DNA from: CAZLFQ01 sp964558975
Lineage (GTDB): Bacteria > Pseudomonadota > Alphaproteobacteria > Rickettsiales > Midichloriaceae
NCBI GenBank assembly: GCA_964558975.1
Contig: CAZLFQ010000001.1
Location: forward strand, 744,001 to 808,000
Direction: 5' to 3'
DNA length: 64,000 nt
Shown here piece by piece: positions 8,749 to 18,134 of the stretch. Made by a program: the position numbers and the translations under genes. The first letter of the stretch is position 1. Each line of letters starts with the position of its first letter. A model generated the notes under the pieces. That model had not been told where the DNA came from and made no database searches. It saw only the letters and a program-made list of their open reading frames with translations.

Positions 8749-9579
8749 TTATATCTTCTGGGCAATGATACCAACCATGTCTTGACCGCTCACCCACTGA
8801 GGGTTTTCTGTGGTTGGCATATTTAGTGAATAGGTTTTCAAAATTCTAAATCCGTAGCTTTCAAAAAGCGTGCATAAGTCCGCAAGCTCCATAAAGAACA
8901 TTGAGTATGGCAAATTATCTGACGTGCATTTATCAGTACTAAACTCACCAGCATTTGCACAAAATCCGGGATATGCAACGCCAATTTTCTTTCTCCTTGC
9001 ATACTCTGATGCAAAATCTTTGAATGTTTCTGTAGTTGGCGAAACCGTAAGAACAAACCATTTCCCTCCCTTTGCAGTGATCCGAACAATATTTTCCATT
9101 ACACTACTTAGTTCATTTGGCTGAAAAAAGTGCAAGACTTTATTCATAAGGGCAAATTTGATTGATCTTGATGGCAGCTCGATGTCTTCAGGGAACCGCC
9201 CTTGAAGTAATTTTACTTTTTTAGACAAATCTTCTCGGTTAGAGGAGACCAGCTCTTTTGCTAAAACTTTCAAGTGATCTTCACATATATCACTCGCAAT
9301 ATACCCTTTGCACCCTCTTAGCAAAGCTTCTTTGACAACATTGCCATATGCACAACCAACTTCTAAAATATCAAACTGTTTGGAATTATGAGATTCAATC
9401 TCTTTGAGAAAATCTAAAACAACCTGATCAAACTTTCCAAACATAAAACCGAAGTTGTTGGTCGTACCATACATGTCTATATTATTTGGTTCTGGCAAAG
9501 CTAAGCCATCTTCTTTGGCTTGAATGGCAGCAATTTTCAGATCGAGATAGTTAAGTACTTTTGTCTTAGTTGCCAGCAT
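8749..9579 (-). CDS. Class I SAM-dependent methyltransferase
   Basis: A 276-residue protein with motif I FDILEVGCAYGNV near residue 73, an acidic residue ending the next strand (ASDI), and FALMNKVLHFF as post-II motif. The substrate cannot be told: the family fold serves lipids, proteins and small molecules. Single gene with its own start (GAGG then ATG). Confidence 0.8.
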   Translation of the reverse strand: MLATKTKVLNYLDLKIAAIQAKEDGLALPEPNNIDMYGTTNNFGFMFGKFDQVVLDFLKEIESHNSKQFDILEVGCAYGNVVKEALLRGCKGYIASDICEDHLKVLAKELVSSNREDLSKKVKLLQGRFPEDIELPSRSIKFALMNKVLHFFQPNELSSVMENIVRITAKGGKWFVLTVSPTTETFKDFASEYARRKKIGVAYPGFCANAGEFSTDKCTSDNLPYSMFFMELADLCTLFESYGFRILKTYSLNMPTTENPQWVSGQDMVGIIAQKI

Positions 9580-9641
9580 AAAACCTCTACAATTTCAAAA
9601 GTTATGCAAAGCTTAGCTAAAAATTCCGAAAAATCAAATAA

Positions 9642-10019
9642 TTATATGGCTGGCCCTTGTTGCTTGTTAGATTTTTGGGTTGCAAGCTGTGCTGTAAATT
9701 TACCTTTAACTCTATCAACTATTTGGGCGGCAGCATTTAGACCTTGCTTCATGGTTGCAGGCTCCAATCTCTCAAATTCAGTCTGCCTAGCTTTCACTAA
9801 CTGGCTAGCAGCCTCAAGAGCTTCTTTTGTCATTTTCGGTTGCTCTAATTCTTTTTGCACAACAACTGCGATTGTATCCATACCCTGTTTCATTTTATCT
9901 TGGGCAAGTCGAATAAATGGTTCTTTACCTTGGTTCAAACCGACTTCAATCAACTCCGAAGCTTTGTTCAAACCCTCCATTGTTATGTCTTTAGACAACT
10001 TCTCAAAATCTTGTGCCAT
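9642..10019 (-). CDS. Hypothetical helical protein
   Basis: A 125-residue, almost entirely helical protein with repeated units around MKQG (KDKMKQGMDTIA and ATMKQGLNAAAQIV), which look like a degenerate internal repeat. No signal peptide or membrane segment. It lies 25 bp downstream of flgG on the same strand, so it may be cotranscribed with the rod genes. The function is unknown. Confidence 0.65.
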   Translation of the reverse strand: MAQDFEKLSKDITMEGLNKASELIEVGLNQGKEPFIRLAQDKMKQGMDTIAVVVQKELEQPKMTKEALEAASQLVKARQTEFERLEPATMKQGLNAAAQIVDRVKGKFTAQLATQKSNKQQGPAI

Positions 10020-10044
10020 GGCAACCTCAATAAAATTTTATCTA

Positions 10045-10836
10045 TTACGCTTTAGAATCAATCACTGTTTTATACATCTGTTCGCCAGATTGCAGAGCTT
10101 TTGAGTTAAACTCAAATGCACGCTGTGCCTTAATAAGCTCAGTCAACTCTAAAACTGAGTTGACGTTCGAATTCTCTAAAAAGTGTTGTCGTATAATGCC
10201 AAAACCATCCTCTGTCGCACTACCATCTATTGGATCACCTGAAGATTCTGACTTGATGTACATATTGCCACCAATCGGTTCCAAACCTGCGTTATTAGCA
10301 AATCTGGTAAGCTCTATCTTTCCTTGTTCTTGCAAAACACTATTAACTTCAACCGTCACTTTACCATCAGTAGTTATTGTGACAGTAGTTGAGTTGTCTG
10401 GAATATTAATTGGTGGATCAATCAGGTAGCCAAGACTATTTACAACATCTCCATCTGAATTAAGCTGCAAAGCTCCATCGCGAGTGTAAGCAGTCTCACC
10501 AGTAGGGAGCGTAACTCTAATAAAACCATTTCCATCAATAGCAACGTTTAGCGGCGTTGATGGTGTTGGGTTTAGAGCACCCTGCTCGAATACTTTATAA
10601 ATAGCACCAACTCTTGTACCCAAACCTAAAGTTATACCGCTGGGAATTTGATTACCCGCATCTGAAGAATTCACACCTGGCGTTACTGTTTTTTGGTAAA
10701 GCAAATCTTCAAAATTTACTCTACCTCGTTTAAATGATGTCGTATTGGTATTGGCAATGTTGTTTGAAATATTATCAACATTAACCTCTTGAGCATGCAT
10801 ACCAGTTGCAGCGATATATAATGCGCCAATTGCCAT
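10045..10836 (-). CDS. flgG: Flagellar basal-body distal rod protein FlgG
   Basis: A 263-residue rod protein with the N-terminal signature ALYIAATGMHAQEVNVDNIS and NIANTNTTSFKRGRVNFEDL, and the C-terminal LENSNVNSVLELTELIKAQR motif of axial flagellar proteins. It forms the distal rod. It starts in a TAATG overlap with flgF, so the two are translationally coupled. Confidence 0.95.
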   Translation of the reverse strand: MAIGALYIAATGMHAQEVNVDNISNNIANTNTTSFKRGRVNFEDLLYQKTVTPGVNSSDAGNQIPSGITLGLGTRVGAIYKVFEQGALNPTPSTPLNVAIDGNGFIRVTLPTGETAYTRDGALQLNSDGDVVNSLGYLIDPPINIPDNSTTVTITTDGKVTVEVNSVLQEQGKIELTRFANNAGLEPIGGNMYIKSESSGDPIDGSATEDGFGIIRQHFLENSNVNSVLELTELIKAQRAFEFNSKALQSGEQMYKTVIDSKA

Positions 10837-11561
10837 TAGCCATTTCCTCCTAATTTAGATAGTGATTTAAACGTGCTTCTTTGCGAGCTGTAAAAATCGT
10901 TTATCATATTTGTCGATAGAGAAACTTCTCTGTTAATTTCAATCAATTTGGTAAGCTGCTCTACTGAATTCACATTTGAATCTTCTAACATACCTTGAAG
11001 CACAGTCGTATTTTCCGCCTCCTTACCTTCAGCATCTGAAGAAAAAAGTCCATTACCAAATTTTCTAAGCAGCTTTGGGTTTTCAAATTCAATTACACCA
11101 ATTGCTCCACGACTTGCATCTTTGATAAAAATATTTCCATCTTCTCCAATAACAGGGTCTTTATCATCTTCCTCAAAAACAATTTCCTGACCATCAGAAG
11201 TCAGAACTGAGTATCCGCTTGAATTCACCAATTTATATTCTGAGTTCAAATGAAAATTTCCATTTCTTGTATACCTAACTCCAAGTGGCGTCATTATCTT
11301 GAAATATCCAGAGCCTTTTAGAGCAACATCTAGATTTCGAGCTGTAACTTTCAAAATTCCATCTTTAGGATCACTTATTGTTGAGTAGATTGTCCCAAAC
11401 GATGTTTTTTCCTTTAAATCCCTTACTAAATACTGGTCAAACACTATCCCATCTTGCTTAAAACCAGCGGTATTAGCATTGGCTATATTATTGGATACAA
11501 CCTCTAAATGCCTCAAAGAAGCATTTTGTTTGGTCGCCATTATGTAAGCAATTCCGTCCAT
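10836..11561 (-). CDS. flgF: Flagellar basal-body proximal rod protein FlgF
   Basis: A 241-residue rod-family protein: N-terminal YIMATKQNASLRHLEVVSNN, NIANANTAGFKQDG, and C-terminal LEDSNVNSVEQLTKLIEINR. Shorter than FlgG and upstream of it, as in flgF-flgG operons. A flagellum would need many more genes elsewhere; the pair implies motility or a retained export/rod structure. Confidence 0.92.
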   Translation of the reverse strand: MDGIAYIMATKQNASLRHLEVVSNNIANANTAGFKQDGIVFDQYLVRDLKEKTSFGTIYSTISDPKDGILKVTARNLDVALKGSGYFKIMTPLGVRYTRNGNFHLNSEYKLVNSSGYSVLTSDGQEIVFEEDDKDPVIGEDGNIFIKDASRGAIGVIEFENPKLLRKFGNGLFSSDAEGKEAENTTVLQGMLEDSNVNSVEQLTKLIEINREVSLSTNMINDFYSSQRSTFKSLSKLGGNG

Positions 11562-11672
11562 TTAGCTAGAAATGTTAAAGTAATATTAAATTTAAGCAAT
11601 TAGCATGCCAGACGCTTCTTTCACCCCTTAATTTATGTTATAATAAACGCAATTAAACAATTAGAGGATCAA

Positions 11673-12011
11673 ATGAAACAAGTGTTACAAACAGTTGGCA
11701 ATATAGTACTTCCATATAAAAACGCCCCTGTACTTAATGGAGTAAACGCCGTAGTAAATATTGGCCTTCCTTTGAAGTGCCTTCTAACAACTTTTGCAAC
11801 TCTTGCTGTAACACCTGCAGCACACAAGGATGAGTTCTGGGGAAATGTAGCTAAAGCAGCTTGTATTGTTCCACTAGCAACTGCCTGCACTTTACCATTC
11901 CAACTAGCTTGCATAAGTACGGCCGTTTGTTACGGCATCAACCAAGTTTGCTTAAATTGGGCAACAAATAGAAGACAAGAGCCTGTTATAGCCGTCGAAG
12001 GTAGAAATTAA
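11673..12011 (+). CDS. Small hydrophobic protein, paralogue of the next gene
   Basis: A 112-residue protein with two or three hydrophobic, Ala/Cys-rich segments. The segment LPLATACTLPFQLACISTAV resembles LPMATACLLPFGAAAG of the next gene, so the pair is probably paralogous. A good start: AGAGGA eight bases before the ATG, and an extended -10 (TGTTATAAT, 11636-11644). The function is unknown. Confidence 0.65.
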   Translation: MKQVLQTVGNIVLPYKNAPVLNGVNAVVNIGLPLKCLLTTFATLAVTPAAHKDEFWGNVAKAACIVPLATACTLPFQLACISTAVCYGINQVCLNWATNRRQEPVIAVEGRN

Positions 12012-12037
12012 TTTATATTTATTAGGAGATAAAAATC

Positions 12038-12706
12038 ATGAGCATATTTCTTTACGCAGATATGGCAATACGTGCAGCAATAGGTTACCAAATAATTAAA
12101 CGTACACCTGTTGTTAGAGATTTACCTATGACAACCAAGTTAGGGCTTTCTATTCTATCTTACCCATTGTCTTCTATGTTAGGACTTTCAATGTCAGCTA
12201 AAGATTATCAAAATTCAAGCATTTCATCTGTGTGTGGAGCTGTATATAATAGAGCTTCATATGCTTGTAGTGCAGTAATGCCTTCAAACTTAACATCTTA
12301 CGCTTACAGCGCTGCACAATCTCCTTTCCAAGCTGCATCTTATGGGGCTAAGGCTGTTGTAAATCACTTATTCCCTTATGAACATGTTCTTTCGAATGTT
12401 GGTCATTTGGCGTATAAATACGCACCAGCTGCAGCAATAATAGGTGCTGAATATTTTCTATTAAAAGATGCTTTAGAATTTAAAAAACAACTAGGGATCT
12501 ATGGAGTGAGGTCTAACTTTGCACATGGTGCTGCCAATATTTCAATTGCTGCATGCGCACTTCCAATGGCAACTGCATGTTTATTACCGTTTGGAGCAGC
12601 AGCGGGCGTTGCTTTGATAAGCTATGGTGTTCATGTATTGTCCGATATGGTTACAACAGCTTACGTTAGAGCTGCACAACAAGAAAGAGCTAGAGTTCGC
12701 GATTAA
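12038..12706 (+). CDS. Hypothetical membrane protein
   Basis: A 222-residue protein with several hydrophobic stretches, rich in Ala, Ser and Tyr, and an LPMATACLLPFGAAAG segment shared with the preceding gene. AGGAG lies upstream of the ATG and the intergenic gap is 26 bp, so the two are probably one operon. No family recognised. Confidence 0.65.
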   Translation: MSIFLYADMAIRAAIGYQIIKRTPVVRDLPMTTKLGLSILSYPLSSMLGLSMSAKDYQNSSISSVCGAVYNRASYACSAVMPSNLTSYAYSAAQSPFQAASYGAKAVVNHLFPYEHVLSNVGHLAYKYAPAAAIIGAEYFLLKDALEFKKQLGIYGVRSNFAHGAANISIAACALPMATACLLPFGAAAGVALISYGVHVLSDMVTTAYVRAAQQERARVRD

Positions 12707-12720
12707 TTTTTTATAATTCA

Positions 12721-12744
12721 GTATCCCCGAGAAGTCGGGGATAC
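12721..12744. terminator. Hairpin between convergent genes
   Basis: A perfect 10-bp stem (GTATCCCCGA/TCGGGGATAC) with a GAAG loop sits between the membrane-protein gene and the dnaA end. T-rich sequence on both sides makes it a likely bidirectional terminator. Confidence 0.75.
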
Positions 12745-12763
12745 ACTATTTCTATTTTCAAAC

Positions 12764-14146
12764 CTAACCAACTCGTCCAAGTTGCTCAACGATTCTAGCT
12801 ATGTCATTAGCCACTGCTTTATCTGCCGCAGTTCGATCTTCTAATTTCTTTATAGAGTAAATAACAGTAGCATGGTCTCTACCACCCAGCTTATGACCTA
12901 TTTCCTGCAAGCTCTTAGTAGTTAGCTGCTTAGCTAAAAATGCAGAAACTTGGCGTGGTGTTACAAATTTTGCAGCACGGCTTTTTGAAAGTATTTCAGA
13001 AACCTTTACATCGTAAAAACGAGAAACCACTTCTATAATTTGCTCAACAGATAGTTTCTGCTCATGAGCCTGCAAATTATCTCTTAGAATTTCTTGCACT
13101 GACTCAACAGTGATTTCTGCTTCAACCAAACTTGCATGAGTAATGACCTTGTTTAAGGCTCCTTCTACTTCTCTTAAGCTAGAAGTGATATTTTTAGCAA
13201 TCAAATCAATTACTTTTTCTGGAACAGAAACGTTTAAAACTTTTGCTTTTGATTTTAAAACATCAACACGCAGGTTATAATCAGCATGCTTTACTTCTGC
13301 AACTAAAGCACCTGTTAAGCGTGATTTGCTTCTGGCATCTAAATTCAAGCTGTAAGGAGATACATCACAAGTAACCACCACTTTACGGTTTGATTCTGTA
13401 AGCGCGTTAAATATGTTTATGAATTCCTGCTGCGTACTATTTTTGCCACAGATAAATTGCAAATCATCAAGCAATAGAACATCAGCGCTGCGTAACTTTT
13501 CTTTAAAATTTACAACATCATTACTTCTTATTGCTTTCACATAAAGATGGGTAAATTTTTCTGCACTAAGGTAGGCTACTTTTTTTCTTTTATAATTTTC
13601 ACGAATATATGATGCAATTGATTGAATAAGATGCGTCTTACCCATACCAACTGAACTATGTATGTACAAAATATTTGAATCTGTAGGAAGTTTTTTTCCT
13701 TCTGCAATTGCTTTTGCTGCAGCATATGCAAGCTTATTAGATGCATCACTTACAAAATTACTGAAAGTAAATCTTGGATCTAGCTTTGATGCAAAAATAT
13801 CACAATTCTCATCTATCAAACCTGAATTCTCATCTGCATTATCATTGGTAATGCACGGAATTTTTGCTCTGTTTGGTTTAACACGAAGATCAACTTTGCG
13901 AACTTGCGGATTTGATAACAACACAAATTTGTTGATAGACTTCATGTAGTTCGTAATCATCCACTCACGAATAAACTTGCTCGGAGCCGTGATGGTAAGA
14001 ACCCCATCCTTAAATTCTTGATAAGTTAAGTGAGAAAACCAACTTTTAAATGTTGCGTCTCCAAACTCTTGTCTCAAGTGTTCTAGAGCTTCCCCCCAAG
14101 CCCCCTCACCTGTCTTATACAATTGTTCTAACTTTTGCGAGTGCAT
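12764..14146 (-). CDS. dnaA: Chromosomal replication initiator protein DnaA
   Basis: 460 residues with the full domain order: N-terminal helicase-loading domain (1-80), AAA+ ATPase with Walker A VGMGKT (166-171) and Walker B LLLDDLQ (224-230), and the C-terminal DNA-binding signature GGRDHATVIYSI (from 421). It binds DnaA boxes and opens oriC. The start ATG lies 1 bp after the rhodanese stop, so the two are coupled. No cluster of DnaA boxes was seen next to it, in line with alphaproteobacteria where oriC is often elsewhere. Confidence 0.97.
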   Translation of the reverse strand: MHSQKLEQLYKTGEGAWGEALEHLRQEFGDATFKSWFSHLTYQEFKDGVLTITAPSKFIREWMITNYMKSINKFVLLSNPQVRKVDLRVKPNRAKIPCITNDNADENSGLIDENCDIFASKLDPRFTFSNFVSDASNKLAYAAAKAIAEGKKLPTDSNILYIHSSVGMGKTHLIQSIASYIRENYKRKKVAYLSAEKFTHLYVKAIRSNDVVNFKEKLRSADVLLLDDLQFICGKNSTQQEFINIFNALTESNRKVVVTCDVSPYSLNLDARSKSRLTGALVAEVKHADYNLRVDVLKSKAKVLNVSVPEKVIDLIAKNITSSLREVEGALNKVITHASLVEAEITVESVQEILRDNLQAHEQKLSVEQIIEVVSRFYDVKVSEILSKSRAAKFVTPRQVSAFLAKQLTTKSLQEIGHKLGGRDHATVIYSIKKLEDRTAADKAVANDIARIVEQLGRVG

Positions 14147-14147
14147 G

Positions 14148-14570
14148 TTAATCCTGTCTCCACGGTAAATTTGAAGCTTTCCAACCAGAAATACTGCCCC
14201 TATGTTTTTGCTGATTTAAATCGCCTTCAAAACCACTATCGATATTATAGCAAGTTTTATATCCTCTTGCCGTCATAGCGATTGCAGCCTCTCTTGACCT
14301 TCCACCAGTTCTACACAAAAACAAAAGTTTACTATCCCTACTTGGAATATTTTTTTCCAATAGCTCAATAAAGTCTGCATTTATATTCATGTCAGGTAGA
14401 ACCCTCCATTGAATTTTAAATACTTCCTTATCAAGGCTTCTTAAATCTGGCGTACCAACATAATGCCATTCAGCTTCTGTCCGCACATCTATAAGCTGTG
14501 AGCTAGGATCTTTCTTCAAGATATCCATGGCTTCAGTGGCTAAAATATCACCGCTGTATAGCTTGCTCAT
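14148..14570 (-). CDS. Rhodanese-like domain protein
   Basis: A 140-residue single-domain rhodanese with active-site loop CRTGGR (C86) and the LIDVRTEAEW motif near residue 27. It may move sulfane sulfur; the physiological acceptor is unknown. It is immediately upstream of dnaA with a 1-bp gap, so dnaA is probably expressed from a promoter in 14571-14700. Confidence 0.88.
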   Translation of the reverse strand: MSKLYSGDILATEAMDILKKDPSSQLIDVRTEAEWHYVGTPDLRSLDKEVFKIQWRVLPDMNINADFIELLEKNIPSRDSKLLFLCRTGGRSREAAIAMTARGYKTCYNIDSGFEGDLNQQKHRGSISGWKASNLPWRQD

Positions 14571-14808
14571 ACAACTTAAAAACCTGATTTAAAATTTAAT
14601 TACTGGAAAATGTATTCGTAAAATTATGCACCCTTTATTTGAGAACGTAAAGTGTTTTAATTTCATTTTTTTGAAAATACACTATTGACTTTTTTATTGT
14701 ACAGGAAGGCCTGTATTTTTAAGCAGCAATTTTTTTCATTAATGAATTTTTCAATTCCAAAATCTGGCACAAAAATAGCATGTTAAAAAACTTTCATGGA
14801 GAACAAAA
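14571..14808. other. Divergent intergenic region upstream of rhodanese-dnaA
   Basis: An AT-rich 238-bp gap between divergent genes. It holds an inverted repeat TACAGG-AAGG-CCTGTA (about 14700-14715), one near DnaA box (TTATGCACC) and a TAGCATGTTA string (14776-14785) shared with the promoter motif at 24791. No origin can be claimed. Confidence 0.4.
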
Positions 14809-15477
14809 ATGCAAAAAGGTAATTACTACTGGTATAAATTCGTAACTGACGTTCAAGCTTACGCAAAAACATTTGAAGAATGTAACAATAAATGGTGGGT
14901 ACAAACTCTATTTGATGGCTCTCATTCAAAATGCACCATATCAAACCAACAACTTGAGCCATGGGTAAATTCCCTAAATTCTTATTCAGAACTTTATAAT
15001 ACTAAAAGTGAATCAGAAAAAAACTTTCAGACATCCTTGAAAACCTTTAAAGATGAATGTGCAAACCACTCTGAAAATTCTTTGGGTGGAATATCGGTAT
15101 TGAGCGGCTTTGGTTTAACAGTATTTAGTTTATCAGTTCCATGGTTTGCATATATTTGCATAAAGCATGGAGGTTTTAACCATAATCTAAACATCAACAA
15201 AGCATTTATAGCCACCGCATCTATTTCGGGTGCTACATTTGCAACTGGAGCTGGATTACTTGGATTCGGAGTTCACTCTATTGAATCATGCCAAATGTAC
15301 AGTAACACCAAGCTTAAATCTGCCTTTATAGAGCATGTTGCAAGCTTAGATCCTAATTACATAACCAGCAATACTCAGCCTTCGGAGTCTATTCCACAGG
15401 CATCTTTTGGTGAATGCAACGAGGATGGTGGATGTGTTTTACACTCTGATACCGTGATTAGTTCGACTTCTGAGTAA
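14809..15477 (+). CDS. Hypothetical protein with two membrane segments
   Basis: A 222-residue protein. The N-terminal 90 residues are soluble and contain Trp/Tyr/Cys-rich sequence; two hydrophobic helices lie near residues 95-120 and 133-160; the C-terminal tail is polar with cysteines. GGAG stands ten bases before the ATG. No family recognised. It is expressed divergently from the dnaA unit. Confidence 0.65.
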   Translation: MQKGNYYWYKFVTDVQAYAKTFEECNNKWWVQTLFDGSHSKCTISNQQLEPWVNSLNSYSELYNTKSESEKNFQTSLKTFKDECANHSENSLGGISVLSGFGLTVFSLSVPWFAYICIKHGGFNHNLNINKAFIATASISGATFATGAGLLGFGVHSIESCQMYSNTKLKSAFIEHVASLDPNYITSNTQPSESIPQASFGECNEDGGCVLHSDTVISSTSE

Positions 15478-15537
15478 AACTAGTATATAATCTCCATTCG
15501 TCCTGCTGAACTAGTTTGACTTGTTGGAGATATCTCA

Positions 15538-16209
15538 ATGACAAAAGCGCTAAGTAAATTTAGAAATACAAAACAAAAACTCAAATCTGCTAAAGGCAGA
15601 AAAATTGCCTCGACCAGATGGTTAGAACGTCACTTAAATGACCCATTTGTAAATCTTGCCAAACAGCAAGGATATAGATCGCGCGCTGCTTTTAAATTAG
15701 AAGAGATTGATGATAAATTTAAAATTTTAAGGGGCGCTAAAGCAATTGTAGATTTAGGCTGCGCACCCGGAGGGTGGTTACAAGTTGCTAAGCAAAGAGC
15801 TGCCAAAGGTGCTATTATTGTAGGAATAGATTTATTAGAAATTGATGACGTTTCAGGAACTCAAGTTATCAAAGCTGATTTTACTGATTACGAAACTCAC
15901 GAAACATTAATGAAAATGCTCGGATCAAAAGCCAATATAATTTTGAGTGATATGGGCGCTAACTCGATTGGCGAAAAAGAAGTTGATCATCTAAGAAGCG
16001 TGAACTTAGTAGAAACAGCATTTGAGTTTGTTAAAGACAATTTATTAGCACACGGCCATTTTATTACAAAATTACTTCGCGGCCGATTAGAGGAAAATCT
16101 TCTCAAAGAATTTAAAAAACTTTTTAAGAGCGTAAAAGTTTACAAGCCAACCTCGAGTTATTCTGATTCATCAGAAGTTTATATAGTTTGTCAGGATTTT
16201 AAAAAATAA
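15538..16209 (+). CDS. rlmE: 23S rRNA (uridine-2'-O-)-methyltransferase RlmE
   Basis: A 223-residue FtsJ/RrmJ-family enzyme: YRSRAAFKLEEIDDKF, SAM motif VDLGCAPGGW near residue 78, DMGAN motif, and ITKLLRG with the second catalytic Lys. It methylates U2552 of the 23S rRNA A loop. GTTGGAG precedes the ATG. The terminator at 16265-16288 follows. Confidence 0.95.
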   Translation: MTKALSKFRNTKQKLKSAKGRKIASTRWLERHLNDPFVNLAKQQGYRSRAAFKLEEIDDKFKILRGAKAIVDLGCAPGGWLQVAKQRAAKGAIIVGIDLLEIDDVSGTQVIKADFTDYETHETLMKMLGSKANIILSDMGANSIGEKEVDHLRSVNLVETAFEFVKDNLLAHGHFITKLLRGRLEENLLKEFKKLFKSVKVYKPTSSYSDSSEVYIVCQDFKK

Positions 16210-16264
16210 AAATATCAAGAGATCCCGAATGAGTTTTTAGCATAAATCTATTTTTAGACATAAA

Positions 16265-16288
16265 AAAAGGCTGCCGAAGCAGCCTTTT
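16265..16288. terminator. Bidirectional terminator between rlmE and virB2-like gene
   Basis: A perfect 10-bp stem (AAAAGGCTGC/GCAGCCTTTT) with a stable CGAA tetraloop lies between the convergent genes. Confidence 0.92.
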
Positions 16289-16304
16289 GAAAAAATACTC
16301 GGTA

Positions 16305-16667
16305 TTAGGTAATTGAAACGGTTGCACATGCAGTAACAAAACCGCCACCAGAAATAGCATCAACTAGTCCAGGCGCACCAAATAGAATACCCATACCAAC
16401 TGCTACAGCAATTGCCATACCCCAGCTTACTTTTCCTAAGAACAAAGCAATCGCTAGTGATAATACAACTAATACTGCGATACCACGACCTGTGTTACCG
16501 GCAATAAATTGGTTCACACGGCATAAAATTTCAGTAATAGCGCCACCTTGAGATGCAGTAAGAGTTGCATGTGATTGGTATACTGGAGCTACACTATATA
16601 GAGTAAGCGACATAATCGCAATCACTAGAGCTCTATACATAACATTTATAGAATTTTTCAAAAACAT
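16305..16667 (-). CDS. virB2: VirB2/TrbC-family conjugal pilin-like protein
   Basis: 120 residues: an N-terminal signal sequence ending near SHA (about residue 34), then a mature part with two hydrophobic helices separated by a short polar loop (FLGKVSWGM), as in VirB2/TrbC major pilins. The Gly-rich C-terminus is usual. VirB2 forms the extracellular pilus of type IV secretion systems; Rickettsiales carry several scattered copies. No other virB gene is next to it. Confidence 0.82.
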   Translation of the reverse strand: MFLKNSINVMYRALVIAIMSLTLYSVAPVYQSHATLTASQGGAITEILCRVNQFIAGNTGRGIAVLVVLSLAIALFLGKVSWGMAIAVAVGMGILFGAPGLVDAISGGGFVTACATVSIT

Positions 16668-16789
16668 ATTATTTTAAAACCTCAAATTAGTTTGCAAGAA
16701 CCCCAAGCAATCTTGAAATTCAAACTGTTATATAAGACCGTAGCATAACTTTTTGTGATTACACAAGATTTTTTTTGGGGGCAGAATTG

Positions 16790-16820
16790 AAAAAGAATGG
16801 AGGCTATTTTCATAACCTCC
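16790..16820 (-). terminator. Probable terminator of the coiled-coil gene
   Basis: A GGAGG/CCTCC stem follows the 16842 gene on the minus strand and leads into a T-rich run (CTTTTTC). Confidence 0.5.
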
Positions 16821-16841
16821 TTAAAATTAGCATCAAAAGAA

Positions 16842-18134
16842 TTATTTTGTAATTGCTACAGTATTATTACCTCTACCAAAGATTCGATCAAGTAAGCCTT
16901 GTTGTACGGTATCGGGTACAACAACTTGTGCAGCTGGAGCTGGTTGGGTATCTTCTATAACAGCAGCAGGAGCTACAGATTGCTCAGCCGTAACTTCAGA
17001 AACTACTGAGGCTATTGGCTCAGGTTTGTTTTCAATCAATATAGAACCAACTTTCGCTGCTTTCTCTCTTAGTTTTTTTAGCTCTAATTCACAATATCTA
17101 GTGACTCTTTTTTCACTCTTTTCTTTTGCTTTTCTATCAATCTCTACACTCTGATCTCTAAAGTTTCTTAGACCATCAGCCATTTTAGTTCTAACTTGAC
17201 TAAAATTTGCTTTAGTAAAATATCCTGGATCTTTTTTAAGAAGCTCAGAACGCGTTTGAATTTCTTTTAAAACATCAGATAAATTATTAAACCCAAGTGG
17301 ATCAGGCTGCACAACAACTGCTTCTGCCACTTTTTCTTTTGTTTGTTCAGGACGTCTAGCTTTACGAGCATTCGCTTTTTCAACTATCTCACAATTTGAA
17401 ACTGAGAGCGACTGGTGCGCTTCTTCTACTGATTCTTTCGAAATTTCCGGAAGAGTTTGAGCATGCGCTTTCAATTGCTCTATCGCTTCTTGAAGAATCA
17501 AATTCACTGGCTTATCTTCCCTATTGATAGCAGAAATCATTTTGTTTTTTTCAAGAGTCGTCACAACTTCAAGAACTGACAATTCTCTTAGACCTTGCTT
17601 TTTAGCTTCTTGATTTTCTACAAACTTTTTCACCATTATATTTAAAATCATCTCTTGTGATAAAAGTTCCGTAGGCAACATTACTTCTAACTCATTATTA
17701 ACTACTTTGATTTCAATTTTATCACCGGTACTTATTATATCTTCAGCTTGTTCTTTACTTTTAAAAAGACTCAAAATTTCTTTTGCTAGATCGCGATTTT
17801 TAGCTTCTTGTGCCTTAGCAGCAATTGCTTTTTTATCTTTACTCTTAGACCCAAGAGGTTGCGATGGTGGGGCTGGAGGTGGCAGTATAGATAATGGAGC
17901 TTGAATTCTTGCTCTGGTGAAGACTTCTGGAACAAAAGCTCTTGCCGCAGACGTAACTATTGAGTACCAGAACCTAGTTAACATATCGCTTCTCAACTCG
18001 CCGCGACTTTGTTGTTTCTCTCTTTCAAGTCTAGCTAAATTTGCTTGCAATCTTTCTATTTCTGCTTGCAATGATTTTATTATAGGGTCATTAGCTGCAA
18101 GTAATGTTACTTGTCTTTGTAAATCCGTCTTCAT
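16842..18134 (-). CDS. Hypothetical coiled-coil, proline-rich protein
   Basis: A 430-residue soluble protein: coiled coil at residues 1-45, a Pro-rich stretch (PLSILPPPAPPSQP) near 80-95, long charged helical regions, and an Ala/Val/Pro-rich tail. No signal peptide and no enzymatic motif. Composition and its place near a type IV pilin gene would suit a secreted or structural protein, but that is only a guess. Confidence 0.6.
   Translation of the reverse strand: MKTDLQRQVTLLAANDPIIKSLQAEIERLQANLARLEREKQQSRGELRSDMLTRFWYSIVTSAARAFVPEVFTRARIQAPLSILPPPAPPSQPLGSKSKDKKAIAAKAQEAKNRDLAKEILSLFKSKEQAEDIISTGDKIEIKVVNNELEVMLPTELLSQEMILNIMVKKFVENQEAKKQGLRELSVLEVVTTLEKNKMISAINREDKPVNLILQEAIEQLKAHAQTLPEISKESVEEAHQSLSVSNCEIVEKANARKARRPEQTKEKVAEAVVVQPDPLGFNNLSDVLKEIQTRSELLKKDPGYFTKANFSQVRTKMADGLRNFRDQSVEIDRKAKEKSEKRVTRYCELELKKLREKAAKVGSILIENKPEPIASVVSEVTAEQSVAPAAVIEDTQPAPAAQVVVPDTVQQGLLDRIFGRGNNTVAITK

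Noticed and set aside
9520..10104. Long plus-strand ORF (194 codons)
   Set aside because: It lies antisense to the methyltransferase start, a hypothetical gene and flgG, and its translation has low-complexity, shadow-like composition.
14571..14808. Possible oriC next to dnaA
   Set aside because: Only one near DnaA box was found and no cluster or 13-mer-like repeats; many alphaproteobacteria have oriC away from dnaA.
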